Assembly: GCA_026705465.1 (NCBI GenBank)
Contig: JAPPAP010000037.1
Coordinates: forward strand, 124,001-188,000
DNA: 64,000 nucleotides
Reading direction: 5' to 3'
Origin: a bacterium
Lineage (GTDB): Bacteria; Actinomycetota; Acidimicrobiia; Acidimicrobiales; Bin134
The notes under the pieces are model-generated. The model ran no database searches and was not told where the DNA came from. It saw only the letters and a list, made by a program, of their open reading frames with translations. The number at the start of each line of letters is the position of its first letter. Position 1 is the stretch's first letter. Of this stretch, positions 1 to 8,360 are shown piece after piece. The translations under genes and the position numbers were made by a program.

Positions 1-499
1 TCATCTTCTCCGCGGTGGGCTGTTGTTCCTCAGACAAGCTGTCTATCAATTGCTGACGGTGGGCGCGGCCTGGACGCAGGCGTTTCGTCTTGGCACGGTC
101 GTCATCGCGGCGGGAATCCTGGCGACCACGATCTTTCCTGTTCCCTCGACCACCACGATCTTGACCGTCTCGCCGGTCGCCCCGGTCACCCCGGTCGCGG
201 CCCCGGTTCTTGCGATTGGACACCAACTGAGTGGTCACCAGCGGCTGATCTCTACCCGATCCCAGAATCTCCAGTGTCTCGGGCATCGGGCGCTTTTCCT
301 TGGTCTCAAACGCCTCGATGATCTCGATGCCGTCCATGTGGAATTCAGCTTCCACCGTCAGCTCGTCTCCCACACTGGCGGCAAAAGAAATCAGATCACC
401 GGATAGCTCGCCCTTGGGCTCCCGCGCTCCGGCTGCTCGCCATGTCCAGGAGCCATCGGACCGCTGGCTGGTCAGTTCGATCTCTATCCTCCGAGACAC
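1..499 (-). CDS. Conserved hypothetical protein with Arg-rich linker, 3' end cut by window
   Basis: Read on the minus strand from a GTG at 499-497, the frame stays open to base 1 (166 codons). It begins VSRRIEIELTSQ and continues with a compact domain to about residue 70 (TWRAAGAREPKGELSGDL, then EAEFHMDGIEIIEAF). A low-complexity Arg/Asp/Gly stretch follows (about residues 85-120), then KTKRLRPGRAHRQQL. An upstream TGA in frame sets the earliest start. The small N-terminal beta-rich domain plus a basic linker suggests nucleic-acid binding, but this is inference. I recall similar proteins of unknown function in Acidimicrobiia. It lies 62 bp after the last Tad gene and could be in that operon or separate. 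Confidence 0.6.
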   Translation of the reverse strand, partial: MSRRIEIELTSQRSDGSWTWRAAGAREPKGELSGDLISFAASVGDELTVEAEFHMDGIEIIEAFETKEKRPMPETLEILGSGRDQPLVTTQLVSNRKNRGRDRGDRGDRRDGQDRGGRGNRKDRGRQDSRRDDDRAKTKRLRPGRAHRQQLIDSLSEEQQPTAEKM

Positions 500-561
500 C
501 GGCGGTCACGCTACCGCATGAGAGCTCGGGCACAGAACTGCTGCGGGCTTTCCGCAAACCA

Positions 562-933
562 TTAGCACGCTCCCAAGACGTTGGCCGCTGGCAGGATAAA
601 GCCTTCGAGTTCCACCGCACTGGTAGCGGAGGAAGGGGATAGCCCAGTGAACACTCTGGGACTCCAGGGAATCTGGGCCTCAACTCGAAGGACTGAACCA
701 TCGGGGGTTTGGGCGATACAGCCGGTTAAGACCGTGCCGTCGCCGCGGGTGGTGTTCACGGCTATGGAGTCGCAACCCGTGCTGCCACAGCCATCGATAA
801 ACGCCGCCGCAGCCCGTTCTGCTTTGTCGGCCGCCAAATTGCGGTTGGTGATCAACTCCCCATGATCGGCCAGCGATCCAGCGGCCACTGCCACCGCCAC
901 CCCCAGCGTCAACAGCACAATGGAGGTGTACAC
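562..933 (-). CDS. TadE/TadF-like pilus-associated membrane protein
   Basis: A 123-residue protein with one N-terminal membrane segment (about residues 4-20, VLLTLGVAVAVAAGSLA) followed by a short extracytoplasmic domain. That domain has Cys at about 49, 54, 72 and the extreme C-terminus, suggesting disulfides. Small single-pass proteins of this shape are the pseudopilins (TadE/F) of Tad loci. The assignment rests on shape and position rather than a diagnostic motif. The GTG start at 933 lies 4 bp after the stop of the preceding gene, so the two are almost certainly translated together. It is the last gene of the Tad operon. Confidence 0.65.
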   Translation of the reverse strand: MYTSIVLLTLGVAVAVAAGSLADHGELITNRNLAADKAERAAAAFIDGCGSTGCDSIAVNTTRGDGTVLTGCIAQTPDGSVLRVEAQIPWSPRVFTGLSPSSATSAVELEGFILPAANVLGAC

Positions 934-937
934 CGCC

Positions 938-1357
938 CTATCCGATGGGCTCGACGCTGGCGGCGACGATTCGGTTGACCTTGAGCAGCCGTCCCAGTTC
1001 GACCGGGCAGGTGATCACCGCGGCTACTGACGGAGGATGCCCGTGATCGTCGGGGGGCCGAGGTTGAGAGATCAAGCTGACATTGAAAGCGGAATCGGTT
1101 TGATTGCAGACCCCAGCTGTTGCAGCCACCCCAGATTGCTCTACGGTGGCGACCGCTTCACCCCATCGGGCCCGGACCGAAGGCTCGGCGCCGGCAGCAG
1201 GGGAGTGGGCCAGAGTGGCAGCGGCGGTGACCGCGGCAGCCTCGGAAAAGGTCGAAGTTCGGTAGCGGGCTGTTCCCAGCGTCCCTGCGGCATCGAGTAT
1301 CACCACACCGAGGACCAACGATGGCAAAATCAGCAAGAATGCGATGGCGTCGCTCAT
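938..1357 (-). CDS. TadE-like pseudopilin
   Basis: A 139-residue protein with an N-terminal hydrophobic segment (residues 5-25, AFLLILPSLVLGVVILDAAG), then a helical Ala/Thr-rich region typical of TadE stalks and a C-terminal globular part with two Cys. The N-terminus lacks a classical prepilin leader, as is usual for TadE-type proteins in actinobacteria. The ATG at 1357 is preceded by the previous gene ending at 1382. It belongs to the minus-strand pilus operon and probably acts as a minor pseudopilin initiating or priming Tad pilus assembly; that role is taken from the family, not shown here. Confidence 0.65.
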   Translation of the reverse strand: MSDAIAFLLILPSLVLGVVILDAAGTLGTARYRTSTFSEAAAVTAAATLAHSPAAGAEPSVRARWGEAVATVEQSGVAATAGVCNQTDSAFNVSLISQPRPPDDHGHPPSVAAVITCPVELGRLLKVNRIVAASVEPIG

Positions 1358-1381
1358 GGCCTGTTCCTCATGGCACTGCTC

Positions 1382-1783
1382 TCAACACGACCCGGGGACG
1401 CTCAGGGTCGCAGCTTGGGCCGCCGAGCGGCAGGCAGTGGCCGTGGTGTGCAGGGCCGGCACCCGAGCATCCAATGGCGCGGCGGTGACCGCGGCAATGA
1501 GATTGCAGGCCTCGGCAAATACCTCCACCGCCACCGGCTGTACCGCCAGATGATCGACCTGGCCCAGGGCCGCTTGGGCCGCAGCGGCGACCGCCACGGG
1601 TGGGGGAGTGGGCTGGCACTGCCATTCGGCGGCCACCGCCGCCTTTACCGCGGCATTGGCGGCTGACTGGGCCGCGGCATCGGCCGAGAGTCGCGTGACG
1701 TGGCTCACATACAGCCCAGTGACCACGGCCAGCAGGAACATCAACAGCACCGCAGTGCGGAGGATTACTAGAGAAGAAACCAC
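1382..1783 (-). CDS. TadE/G-like Ala-rich membrane protein of Tad locus
   Basis: A 133-residue protein with one membrane segment at about residues 8-26 (LRTAVLLMFLLAVVTGLYVS), then an extremely Ala-rich helical domain with four Cys. The VSHVTRLSADAAAQSAANAA stretch matches the amphipathic Ala-rich region seen in TadE and TadG N-terminal parts. The GTG start at 1783 lies 6 bp downstream of the 66-residue pilin-like gene. It is probably a minor pseudopilin in the pilus membrane complex. There is no von Willebrand A domain, so it is not a full TadG. Confidence 0.6.
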   Translation of the reverse strand: MVSSLVILRTAVLLMFLLAVVTGLYVSHVTRLSADAAAQSAANAAVKAAVAAEWQCQPTPPPVAVAAAAQAALGQVDHLAVQPVAVEVFAEACNLIAAVTAAPLDARVPALHTTATACRSAAQAATLSVPGSC

Positions 1784-1789
1784 GGACTT

Positions 1790-1990
1790 CTAGGAACAAG
1801 CCGCTGGGGTTCCGCTCCAGCTTCCGCCTACCGCATCGCACAATTTCTCCGACGTGATCCGAGACTTGTCGATGTTGTCTCCAGTCTCAGGCGCATTCGA
1901 GCTGAGCTGGGCGTAGACGATGATGGCCACGATGGCGGCGGCGGCAATGCCGACCACAATCAAGATCATTTGAACGATGGCTGATTGCAT
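1790..1990 (-). CDS. Small pilin-like membrane peptide, candidate divergent Flp pilin
   Basis: A 66-residue protein. Residues 4-30 are a continuous hydrophobic helix (AIVQMILIVVGIAAAAIVAI). The tail of about 35 residues carries two Cys (residues 51 and 65) that could form a disulfide loop around GGSWSG. Size, single N-terminal helix and position between the TadC and TadE-like genes fit the major Flp pilin. However, the G-xxxxE-F/Y processing site of Flp pilins is absent and only three residues precede the helix. Either this is an unprocessed pilin-like subunit or the real pilin is elsewhere. ATG start at 1990. Confidence 0.6.
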   Translation of the reverse strand: MQSAIVQMILIVVGIAAAAIVAIIVYAQLSSNAPETGDNIDKSRITSEKLCDAVGGSWSGTPAACS

Positions 1991-2026
1991 TTCGGGTTCT
2001 CCTGAGGGATGGGCTGCCAGTGCTCT

Positions 2027-2740
2027 TCAGAGAACGAAGATCACGGCGGCCATGACGACGAGACCAGCGATGGCGGCCACCAGCGTGACCGTGGTTCCGA
2101 TGGCCCGGCTGAGCTGGTCGATCGCCAGGCGTCGCTCGGACTCCAAGGTCCGAACCGATCGGGACAAGGACTTGTCCAGCAAGTCCGATGATGCCGCCCC
2201 TGCTCGTTCTGCCGCGGTCACCGAGGCCAACAGCGGCTCGGCGGGGGATCCGGCGATGGCAGCGGCGACTGCCGGTAGCGGGTCCTTTCCCGCGTCCAGA
2301 GCTGCGCCGATGGCCCCCTGAGCGACGGTGAAGGCTCGACCCGAGACGGTCAGGGCGGCGTTGACCGCTCCGGCGTTGATGGGCTGGCCTGCCGATGTCA
2401 GGAGCCGCAGCTTCCGCATCCACTCCAACATCTTCTGGTCGCGCTCACTCCGATAGGCCGCGGCAGCAAACGCCCGAATCCCCGACGGCGTGGACAACGG
2501 CAGCCAGGTTGCTGCCACCACCGCCAAGAACAGTCCGACGGCCCATCCCATCGCCGTCCGCCCGACCAGCCCGGCGGCGACAGCGCCCGTTCCGGCAAGA
2601 ATCCAGCTTGCGGTCGAGATCCGGTTGGGAGACCACCCCATCGCCGCGGCTTGAATGGCAGTCTGACCGTTTGTCTTGGGTGGTGTGAGCACAAGAACGG
2701 CGACCGCGGCCACCCCCGAGACTCCGGCCAACAGGATCAT
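2027..2740 (-). CDS. tadC: TadC-type inner-membrane platform protein (T2SF/GspF domain)
   Basis: About 237 residues with N-terminal membrane segments, a central helical cytoplasmic GspF-like domain (LRLLTSAGQPINAGAVNAAL, the typical T2SF bundle start) and two C-terminal membrane helices ending VMAAVIFVL. TadC pairs with TadB to form the membrane platform on which the TadA ATPase acts. I chose the ATG at 2740 because it overlaps the TadB stop as ATGA; a TTG at 2755 is the alternative. The gene is shorter than many TadC proteins (about 300 residues) but carries the full T2SF bundle. Confidence 0.85.
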   Translation of the reverse strand: MILLAGVSGVAAVAVLVLTPPKTNGQTAIQAAAMGWSPNRISTASWILAGTGAVAAGLVGRTAMGWAVGLFLAVVAATWLPLSTPSGIRAFAAAAYRSERDQKMLEWMRKLRLLTSAGQPINAGAVNAALTVSGRAFTVAQGAIGAALDAGKDPLPAVAAAIAGSPAEPLLASVTAAERAGAASSDLLDKSLSRSVRTLESERRLAIDQLSRAIGTTVTLVAAIAGLVVMAAVIFVL

Positions 2741-3552
2741 CGGCTCATCCGCCAAGCTGGCGCCAAGACCCGGGCGCAGACCGCGGCAGTCAGTACGGCG
2801 AGAAGCAATAGGATCTGCTGTCCCACCGGGGAGACCAGCCAGCGACCCACGTCTTTGGCGGCAAACCCGGTAACGGCCAGCATGCCGACGGCCATTACCA
2901 CCGTGACCACGATCTGGGGCATGAGAGCAGCGACATAGCGGTGGAAATGGCGGGCTGTCTCAGCTGCCTCGGTGGCTTCGTCGGCCAGGACGCCGGCCAA
3001 ACCCACCCACTGCGAACCGCCTCGGAAGGCTTCAGCCAGCACGGTGGCCAGCATCTCGGCGATCGGTCTCTGGATGGTGGTAGAGAACCGGTTGGCGGCT
3101 TCCACCAGTCCGCCGGTCTCGCATTCGGCGGCCATTTGCCGAGCGGCACCACCCACCCGACCGGGGATGAGCGGTGCGGCCTGGCGTATAGCCTCCACCA
3201 CTGTCGGTGCCACCAGGGCCTGGTTGGCAAGCCCGTTGGTGAGTTGGGCCAGCTCCGCAGCCTCCCGCAAACCGCGGCGCGATCGGAAGCGAACCGCCAC
3301 TGCCCAAGCGCACACTCCGGTCAGCACCATGACGGCCGTTCCCGTGGCAGCGCCAAACAGGATCAGGCCGACGACAAAGCCGAAACCCACTGCCAACACG
3401 GCGGCCGCCGGCCCAGCTCGAAGAGGGCGTCGGCGAGCAAGCACGATGCTGCTCACCAGGTGCGCCGATGGGCTTCCCGATGCCATCGGCCACCAGATCA
3501 GAGCCATGAGCGCGGCCCCGGCAACGAGAACAAGCAGGGTCTGTGCGGTCAC
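2737..3552 (-). CDS. tadB: TadB-type inner-membrane platform protein
   Basis: A 271-residue membrane protein with hydrophobic segments at about residues 5-22 and 48-85, a cytoplasmic T2SF helical domain (about 95-205, including ELAQLTNGLANQALVAPTVV and EMLATVLAEAFRGGSQWVGL), and C-terminal helices at about 210-262. This is the TadB platform subunit. The GTG start at 3552 overlaps the ATPase stop as GTGA, and its own stop overlaps the TadC start, so ATPase, TadB and TadC are translationally coupled and probably made in matched amounts. Confidence 0.85.
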   Translation of the reverse strand: MTAQTLLVLVAGAALMALIWWPMASGSPSAHLVSSIVLARRRPLRAGPAAAVLAVGFGFVVGLILFGAATGTAVMVLTGVCAWAVAVRFRSRRGLREAAELAQLTNGLANQALVAPTVVEAIRQAAPLIPGRVGGAARQMAAECETGGLVEAANRFSTTIQRPIAEMLATVLAEAFRGGSQWVGLAGVLADEATEAAETARHFHRYVAALMPQIVVTVVMAVGMLAVTGFAAKDVGRWLVSPVGQQILLLLAVLTAAVCARVLAPAWRMSR

Positions 3553-5177
3553 AGGACCTCCACTGGGGAGCTTCCTGTTTGTTTCACTGAACCCACCGGC
3601 TGCCCACTGGCCATTGCGGTACGCGGGCTGGCCGGTCGCAACTCAATGCCTGCTGATTGGTACAGCCGCTCGACTTGGCCGTGGGGTCGGGCTACGGGAG
3701 CAGCCCACCGCTGGCCAGAGTCGAGCGCCCACAAACAGCGGGTTTCGATGGTGTCGTCGCGGTCGTTATAGCTGACGATCTGCGACACATCGGAGATCAC
3801 CCGCTCTCCGAGCTCGTTGCGGCCCATCCACACCAGAAGATGCACGGCAATGGCGATCTGTTGACGGGCGAATCGGGGATCAGCGCCCTCGCTGCATGCG
3901 TAGGACAGCAGCTTGGCCAGCACTCCCGGACCGGGTTGGCTGTGCAAGGTCACCAGGCATCCGTTGAGACCGCTGCTCATGGCATCCAGCAGTGCGAGGG
4001 TTCCCTCGCCTCTGGTCTCGCCGATCACCAGCTTCGACGAGTTGGCTCGTTTGGCATCGCGGATGTGGTCGCTCATCGACAGCTTTCCCACTCCGTCGTT
4101 GTTGGCGTCGCGAGTGAGGCGCTCGAAGCTGTTGGGATGGATGCCGTATTGGGCCAGCCGGAGCTCAGGCGTGTCCTCAATGGTGTCGATCCGCTCCGAG
4201 CCATCGACTGTGGCCAGCAGGGCCTGACAGAGAGTGGTCTTGCCCCCGCCCATGGCCGCGGCGATCACAATATTGGCCCGGACTGGACCGGATACCGCAC
4301 CCACCAGGATCTTCTGAAGCAGCGGCGCGGCTACATTGAGGTCGGCCAACGCGGCCTTCCCTGCCATATTGGACCGCAGAACCATGGTGGGGGGTTGGCA
4401 CATGAACGCCTCGGCGTGGAGCCGCCACCGGTCGCCGAGGCGGATGTCCAGTCGGCTGTCGAGAACGTCGAAACGCTGTGGGTGGCCGCCGGAGAAGCTG
4501 GCCAAGTGTCGGGCGGTCTCGATCAGTTCTTCATTGGAGGCAAACGGCGAGTTTCGGCGTTCACGCTGCCCGTCGACACGATGGACGATCATGCACTCTC
4601 CGCCCCTGATCTGGAACTCCTCAACCCCAGTTTCTTCAAGCAGATCGGCCAGCCGGGTCTGGGCAGCTTGCGAAGCCGACCACAGATGGGTCTCACGGTC
4701 GAGCGGGTCAAGCCGGCGAGGGGCGACGGCGGTCCATGCCAGCCGACGGCCGAGACGGATCAGTCGACGACGGTCGCGGCGAGTCAGGTCGGGGGACACC
4801 CAGCAGGTAATTGCCCGTTGGCGGCGAAAATGCTCCAGGTCGGGCTGCTCGTCGGACACCACCACCGACACGATGGGGGTCCTGCGCCGTGATCCAGTGT
4901 CCAGTCGAAGCAGGGAGCGCACATCGGCGCTGTCGGCTGTGGTGATCCACAGCACCGCAGCGGCAGATGCCACCGCCGACTCCAAACGCGTCTCCGGCTC
5001 GTCGTCGCCGAGGGCCAGCACCGTCGGATGCCCGGCCGCGGAGGCCTTGTCGACCTCTGCGGGGGAAGCGGCGAGAACCACGCTGGGCGCGGTGCTGGCA
5101 ATGCCCTCCAAAACGCTCTCCATCAGCTGCTCCACGGCTTCGATGTCGAGCCACCGGTCTCTGACGGTCAAGAGCAT
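3549..5177 (-). CDS. tadA: Tad pilus assembly ATPase (CpaF/TadA family) with extra N-terminal domain
   Basis: A 542-residue secretion ATPase that powers Tad pilus extension from the cytoplasm. Residues 165-480 form the CpaF core. Walker A is AAAMGGGKTT with Lys313 (slightly off the usual GxxGSGKTT), the Asp box is IDTIEDTPELRL, and the Walker B-like segment is KLVIGETRGEGT, followed by the His-box-like LVTLHSQPGPG. About 160 N-terminal residues resemble an alpha/beta receiver-like fold (VLALGDDE, AVLWITTADSADVRSLL), recalling the TadZ/CpaE N-terminal domain. No separate TadZ is present here, so this domain may substitute; that is inference. ATG at 5177 shares a base with the upstream TGA. Confidence 0.9.
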   Translation of the reverse strand: MLLTVRDRWLDIEAVEQLMESVLEGIASTAPSVVLAASPAEVDKASAAGHPTVLALGDDEPETRLESAVASAAAVLWITTADSADVRSLLRLDTGSRRRTPIVSVVVSDEQPDLEHFRRQRAITCWVSPDLTRRDRRRLIRLGRRLAWTAVAPRRLDPLDRETHLWSASQAAQTRLADLLEETGVEEFQIRGGECMIVHRVDGQRERRNSPFASNEELIETARHLASFSGGHPQRFDVLDSRLDIRLGDRWRLHAEAFMCQPPTMVLRSNMAGKAALADLNVAAPLLQKILVGAVSGPVRANIVIAAAMGGGKTTLCQALLATVDGSERIDTIEDTPELRLAQYGIHPNSFERLTRDANNDGVGKLSMSDHIRDAKRANSSKLVIGETRGEGTLALLDAMSSGLNGCLVTLHSQPGPGVLAKLLSYACSEGADPRFARQQIAIAVHLLVWMGRNELGERVISDVSQIVSYNDRDDTIETRCLWALDSGQRWAAPVARPHGQVERLYQSAGIELRPASPRTAMASGQPVGSVKQTGSSPVEVL

Positions 5178-5836
5178 CAGTGCTCCACCCCGCCTTCTCT
5201 TCCTGGAGTGGGTACGGCATCATCACGCTCGTACTCACAAGCAGGCCAGCCCCCGGGCGGAGACTCCCATAGCCACCACTGCTCATCAGCCAGAGTGCTG
5301 GCCAGTTCGGGCGTTGCCTCTACGGTGACGAGTGTCCCGGCGCCTTGGTCGGCGATCGCCGCCAAGGGCACCAATGCGATTGCGCAGCCCCCGGGCGAGG
5401 GCGAGAACACCGCTCGATCCCCAGCAGTCGGGCCGGGATCGGGCCACAGTTCTGCGTTCACGGTGAATCTCATCAGCACCGTGGTGCGGGCCTCGTCGCC
5501 GCTTTGGCGGGGGCGTAGCATTTGCGGCGAGATGAGAGTCCCCTCGGGCACATCGACGGCTGCCACTGCTCCGGCCAGATCTGAGGGATGGACGAAGAGC
5601 ACCGCCAGATCGGCCGGCATGTTGACAGTGGCATAGTCGCCGGGAGGATGCCCCTTGGGCCATCGCTGGGCGGCGGCCACCACCGAAACCTCCGAAATCG
5701 GCTCATCGCCGGGGGACAAGGCGAAGACGGTGATGCCAGTAAGGGCCAATACGACCACCGCAGCCAGCAGGCGCCACCGGAACCTCACTGGCCAGGATGA
5801 GGGCGTCCACTGCTCGCGATTGGGTGGGCTCACCAC
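5177..5836 (-). CDS. cpaB: CpaB/RcpC-like SAF-domain pilus protein
   Basis: A 219-residue protein with one N-terminal membrane helix (about residues 22-41, LLAAVVVLALTGITVFALSP) followed by a SAF-like domain. Features of this domain are the VVAAAQRWPKGHPPGDYATV region and DVPEGTLISPQMLRP, typical of CpaB/RcpC, which act in the periplasm or cell wall zone during pilus assembly. It ends in a polar tail. Start GTG at 5836; GTG at 5833 is also possible. It overlaps the stop of the secreted protein gene by 7 bp and the ATPase start by one base, so it is fully embedded in the operon. Confidence 0.8.
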   Translation of the reverse strand: MVSPPNREQWTPSSWPVRFRWRLLAAVVVLALTGITVFALSPGDEPISEVSVVAAAQRWPKGHPPGDYATVNMPADLAVLFVHPSDLAGAVAAVDVPEGTLISPQMLRPRQSGDEARTTVLMRFTVNAELWPDPGPTAGDRAVFSPSPGGCAIALVPLAAIADQGAGTLVTVEATPELASTLADEQWWLWESPPGGWPACEYERDDAVPTPGREGGVEH

Positions 5837-7278
5837 AGGGTTACCTGCTGTCCGAGATACTCGGTCGGCTCGCGGAACCAGGACAGATCGGCAGCCAGGA
5901 CCTCAGTGTGGTGATCGCCCTGCTCAGAGGTGTACCTGATCTGGAGTTGCCATTCCCAAAAGCCCCGACGGGGAATCGACCATCGGCACTTCCCGTAGCG
6001 TCCCTTCCAGTCGTCGGAAAGCGAGAGCACACCGGTGATCGGCGCAGTCCACGGCGGCAGCTCATCCGGGGAACACCATGTGATAGCGGGATCGCTCCAG
6101 GGAAAGGCCGCTTCATACCACCGCTTGCGCTGCTGGCTCAGGCGATCCCAAAGTCTTGCCGCGATTTGAGCTTCACTCGCGGCGGCGACATTGCCTGGAG
6201 ATCGCAATTTAGCGAGGTCAGATGACTGGTAGGGGAGTAGTTCCTGAAGGGAGACTCCGACTGCTATGGCAGTCCACAGACACCCATTTGTTTCGGCATC
6301 TGTCACATCGAGGGTCGTGCCCGATTGCTGTGCGATCCAATGCCGAGCCGGGTTGGCACCGGTCGAAGCGGCGGTCAGGAACAGCCGACCTCCCGGCACC
6401 TCCGGGTGGTGATGGCCGGTGAAGCCATCGGCATAGGGAACGACCGACTCCCATCGCAAACGGCTCAGCAGTTCCTGACGGGTCGTGCCATCCCAAGCTG
6501 ATGTGCACGTCTTGGACGGTGGCAGAGGAGTATCGCCCGGGCAGTTGGCAGAGATTGCGGTACTAGGACACGGGGGTGGACAACCGTTGTTGGCACAAGG
6601 GTCGAATTCGGTCCAGTCGGGGTCCCCGGGATCCAAGAATGGCTCGGGGGCCGGGTCGTCAGGAGAAGCTGTCGGTGTGGACTGCGGAGTCGGTGTAGGT
6701 GAGCCCTGCTGGGGACAGGAATCGCCGGGAAGGGTGTATGTCCCGTCGGGGCACTGCTTCACGCAAATGCCCATGGGCCCCCGAATCAGGCCAGCCTGAC
6801 AACCATGCCGGTGCTTGACGGCGACCCTTTGTAGTCCCAACCAGCGGTAGTTGGTGTTGTAGTGGCCATTCCATTGGGTCCATGTGCCGGGGCCGGTGGG
6901 CTGTGGGGTGCTGTTGTGCGGTCCGTGGCCGCAGTTGCTTGAACCTTGACAAGAGCTGGTTGCCGAGGTGGAGGTCACACTCATGTCGCATTGTTCGATC
7001 ACTTCAACCGTGCAGCCAGCTGAGACGGTGGCGGTGTAGTGGGTCCAGGAGTTCACGTGCGTCCATGTCGTCGTGCAGTTCTCGACATGGGAAGGGCATT
7101 GTCCTGGCCCACTGGTGGCCACAAGCTCCGTCTGTTCGTGAGCGAGCACTGGCCGGGAATCCGGGATTATGAGTGCGATGCCCAGCGTGAGCAAACCGAT
7201 GAAGGCCACTCCGATTGCCAATCGCGCGGCGGGGACCCGCCGTGGCAGCTTGGCGGAAACCTGCTCAGGCCGCGTCAT
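5830..7278 (-). CDS. Secreted Cys/Trp-rich protein of the Tad operon, candidate pilus-linked surface protein
   Basis: About 482 residues from the ATG at 7278, which overlaps the upstream lipoprotein stop as ATGA; an upstream start at 7362 would run deep into that gene. A basic N-terminus precedes a membrane/signal helix (LAIGVAFIGLLTLGIALIIP). The exported part begins with a Trp/Thr/Cys-rich repeat-like zone (TTTWTHVNSWTHYTATV) with many paired Cys. A Pro/Thr/Ser/Asp-rich linker follows (about residues 205-270), then a C-terminal domain of about 200 residues containing Trp-rich segments. No family recognised. Position upstream of the SAF and ATPase genes suggests a surface or tip component of the pilus; this is inference. 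Confidence 0.6.
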   Translation of the reverse strand: MTRPEQVSAKLPRRVPAARLAIGVAFIGLLTLGIALIIPDSRPVLAHEQTELVATSGPGQCPSHVENCTTTWTHVNSWTHYTATVSAGCTVEVIEQCDMSVTSTSATSSCQGSSNCGHGPHNSTPQPTGPGTWTQWNGHYNTNYRWLGLQRVAVKHRHGCQAGLIRGPMGICVKQCPDGTYTLPGDSCPQQGSPTPTPQSTPTASPDDPAPEPFLDPGDPDWTEFDPCANNGCPPPCPSTAISANCPGDTPLPPSKTCTSAWDGTTRQELLSRLRWESVVPYADGFTGHHHPEVPGGRLFLTAASTGANPARHWIAQQSGTTLDVTDAETNGCLWTAIAVGVSLQELLPYQSSDLAKLRSPGNVAAASEAQIAARLWDRLSQQRKRWYEAAFPWSDPAITWCSPDELPPWTAPITGVLSLSDDWKGRYGKCRWSIPRRGFWEWQLQIRYTSEQGDHHTEVLAADLSWFREPTEYLGQQVTLW

Positions 7279-8360
7279 GGCTGAGCCTCGACGGCGAGGT
7301 AGTGGCAGCCGATCGCTTGATCGCTGGGGGAGCGGCTCTCCCGTCCGGTTTGTCGAGCCCACACATACCCCAGGAACGCGTGGTAGCAGGTATGGGGACT
7401 GTCGGGCAGGCCTCGGTCAGTGTTCTCCGCTGCATGGGCCTCGATGATGCCGACCATCGGCGCCCAACAGGAAGGAAGTGGCGCTCCGGCTGGATAGATC
7501 CCCTCGGGATCGGTCGGATGCCTCGGGTTGGGATGCGACGCCGCAATCTCGGCACACCGCTCTGCCAGCCACCCTGGGGGGCGGGGTGCGGTTGGGCTGT
7601 AGCCGATCGACGGACACACCGTCAGCGGCCGGACTCCGGAATCCCCGAGGCGGACGTGCTCGATTGCCGCGGCCGCCAAACATTTCACTCCTTCTTTGGT
7701 CCACCAGTACCGGGTCAAGAGTTCTGCGATTTGGGTGAGCCCTCCCAGACAGGAGTACACGCTTTGGGCCGATACCCGTCCAAAGACAACATCAGTAGCA
7801 CCAAGGGCTTCTGCGGAAAGGCGGCGGGCACATTCTTGAACCCACGAACGAGTCCCCGGAGTGTCCTCAATAGTTCCTTGCCTCGTGCCTAGCTGTTCCC
7901 TCATTCGGTGCAGGGCCTGATGATCGGCAGGCACAGAAAGGATGACAATCTGTCGATTGCCGTCCCAAGTGAAAACCTCATCCCCAAACTCGTAAAACGC
8001 GCTGTTCCGAGCAGCAGCACGCAGCGCCATTTTGTTTGCGGGAACGACCTCAGTGGTAGAGCCGTCCACATCGTCGGGCATCGCACTCGCGCTGGCTTGC
8101 GGCTCCTCTAGAGCACTGCCGATCGATACTGGTGTGGGGTGCGGATTTGCAGGCGGGATGGCGGTGGAAGGTGCTTCGTCTCCAGGAACCAGGGTGTCGG
8201 AGCGAACGGGCTCTTCGAACACAAGGGGATCAGAATCGCCATGACCCTGAGGGAGAGCTTCGGGCAATACCTGGGCTGACGACGATCCGCTCGTCCCGCA
8301 CCCGGCGCTCAACAGCAGCAGCACAGAAATAAGACCGCTGGCTCGTCGGGCTTCTCGCAT
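7275..8360 (-). CDS. Lipoprotein of unknown function, first gene of the Tad operon
   Basis: A 361-residue protein with a clear lipoprotein signal (SVLLLLSAGC, lipid-anchored Cys at residue 21) and a Ser/Pro/Asp-rich linker to about residue 110. The folded domain after it has regularly spaced Cys, for example in WVQECARRLS, VYSCLGGL, CYHAFLGY. ATG at 8360 has GGAGGG about 5 bases upstream. It is the first gene of the minus-strand pilus operon and overlaps the next start by 4 bp. No known family recognised; an outer-surface anchoring or regulatory role in piliation is only a guess from context. Confidence 0.6.
   Translation of the reverse strand: MREARRASGLISVLLLLSAGCGTSGSSSAQVLPEALPQGHGDSDPLVFEEPVRSDTLVPGDEAPSTAIPPANPHPTPVSIGSALEEPQASASAMPDDVDGSTTEVVPANKMALRAAARNSAFYEFGDEVFTWDGNRQIVILSVPADHQALHRMREQLGTRQGTIEDTPGTRSWVQECARRLSAEALGATDVVFGRVSAQSVYSCLGGLTQIAELLTRYWWTKEGVKCLAAAAIEHVRLGDSGVRPLTVCPSIGYSPTAPRPPGWLAERCAEIAASHPNPRHPTDPEGIYPAGAPLPSCWAPMVGIIEAHAAENTDRGLPDSPHTCYHAFLGYVWARQTGRESRSPSDQAIGCHYLAVEAQP

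Noticed and set aside
541-558. Small hairpin TGCGG-GCTTT-CCGCA as a terminator at the end of the Tad operon.
   Set aside because: The stem is only five pairs and no U-tract follows; too weak to call.
3657-4892. A 411-residue ORF antisense to the Tad ATPase.
   Set aside because: Codon-bias shadow; no domains, and the opposite strand encodes a clear CpaF ATPase in a coupled operon.
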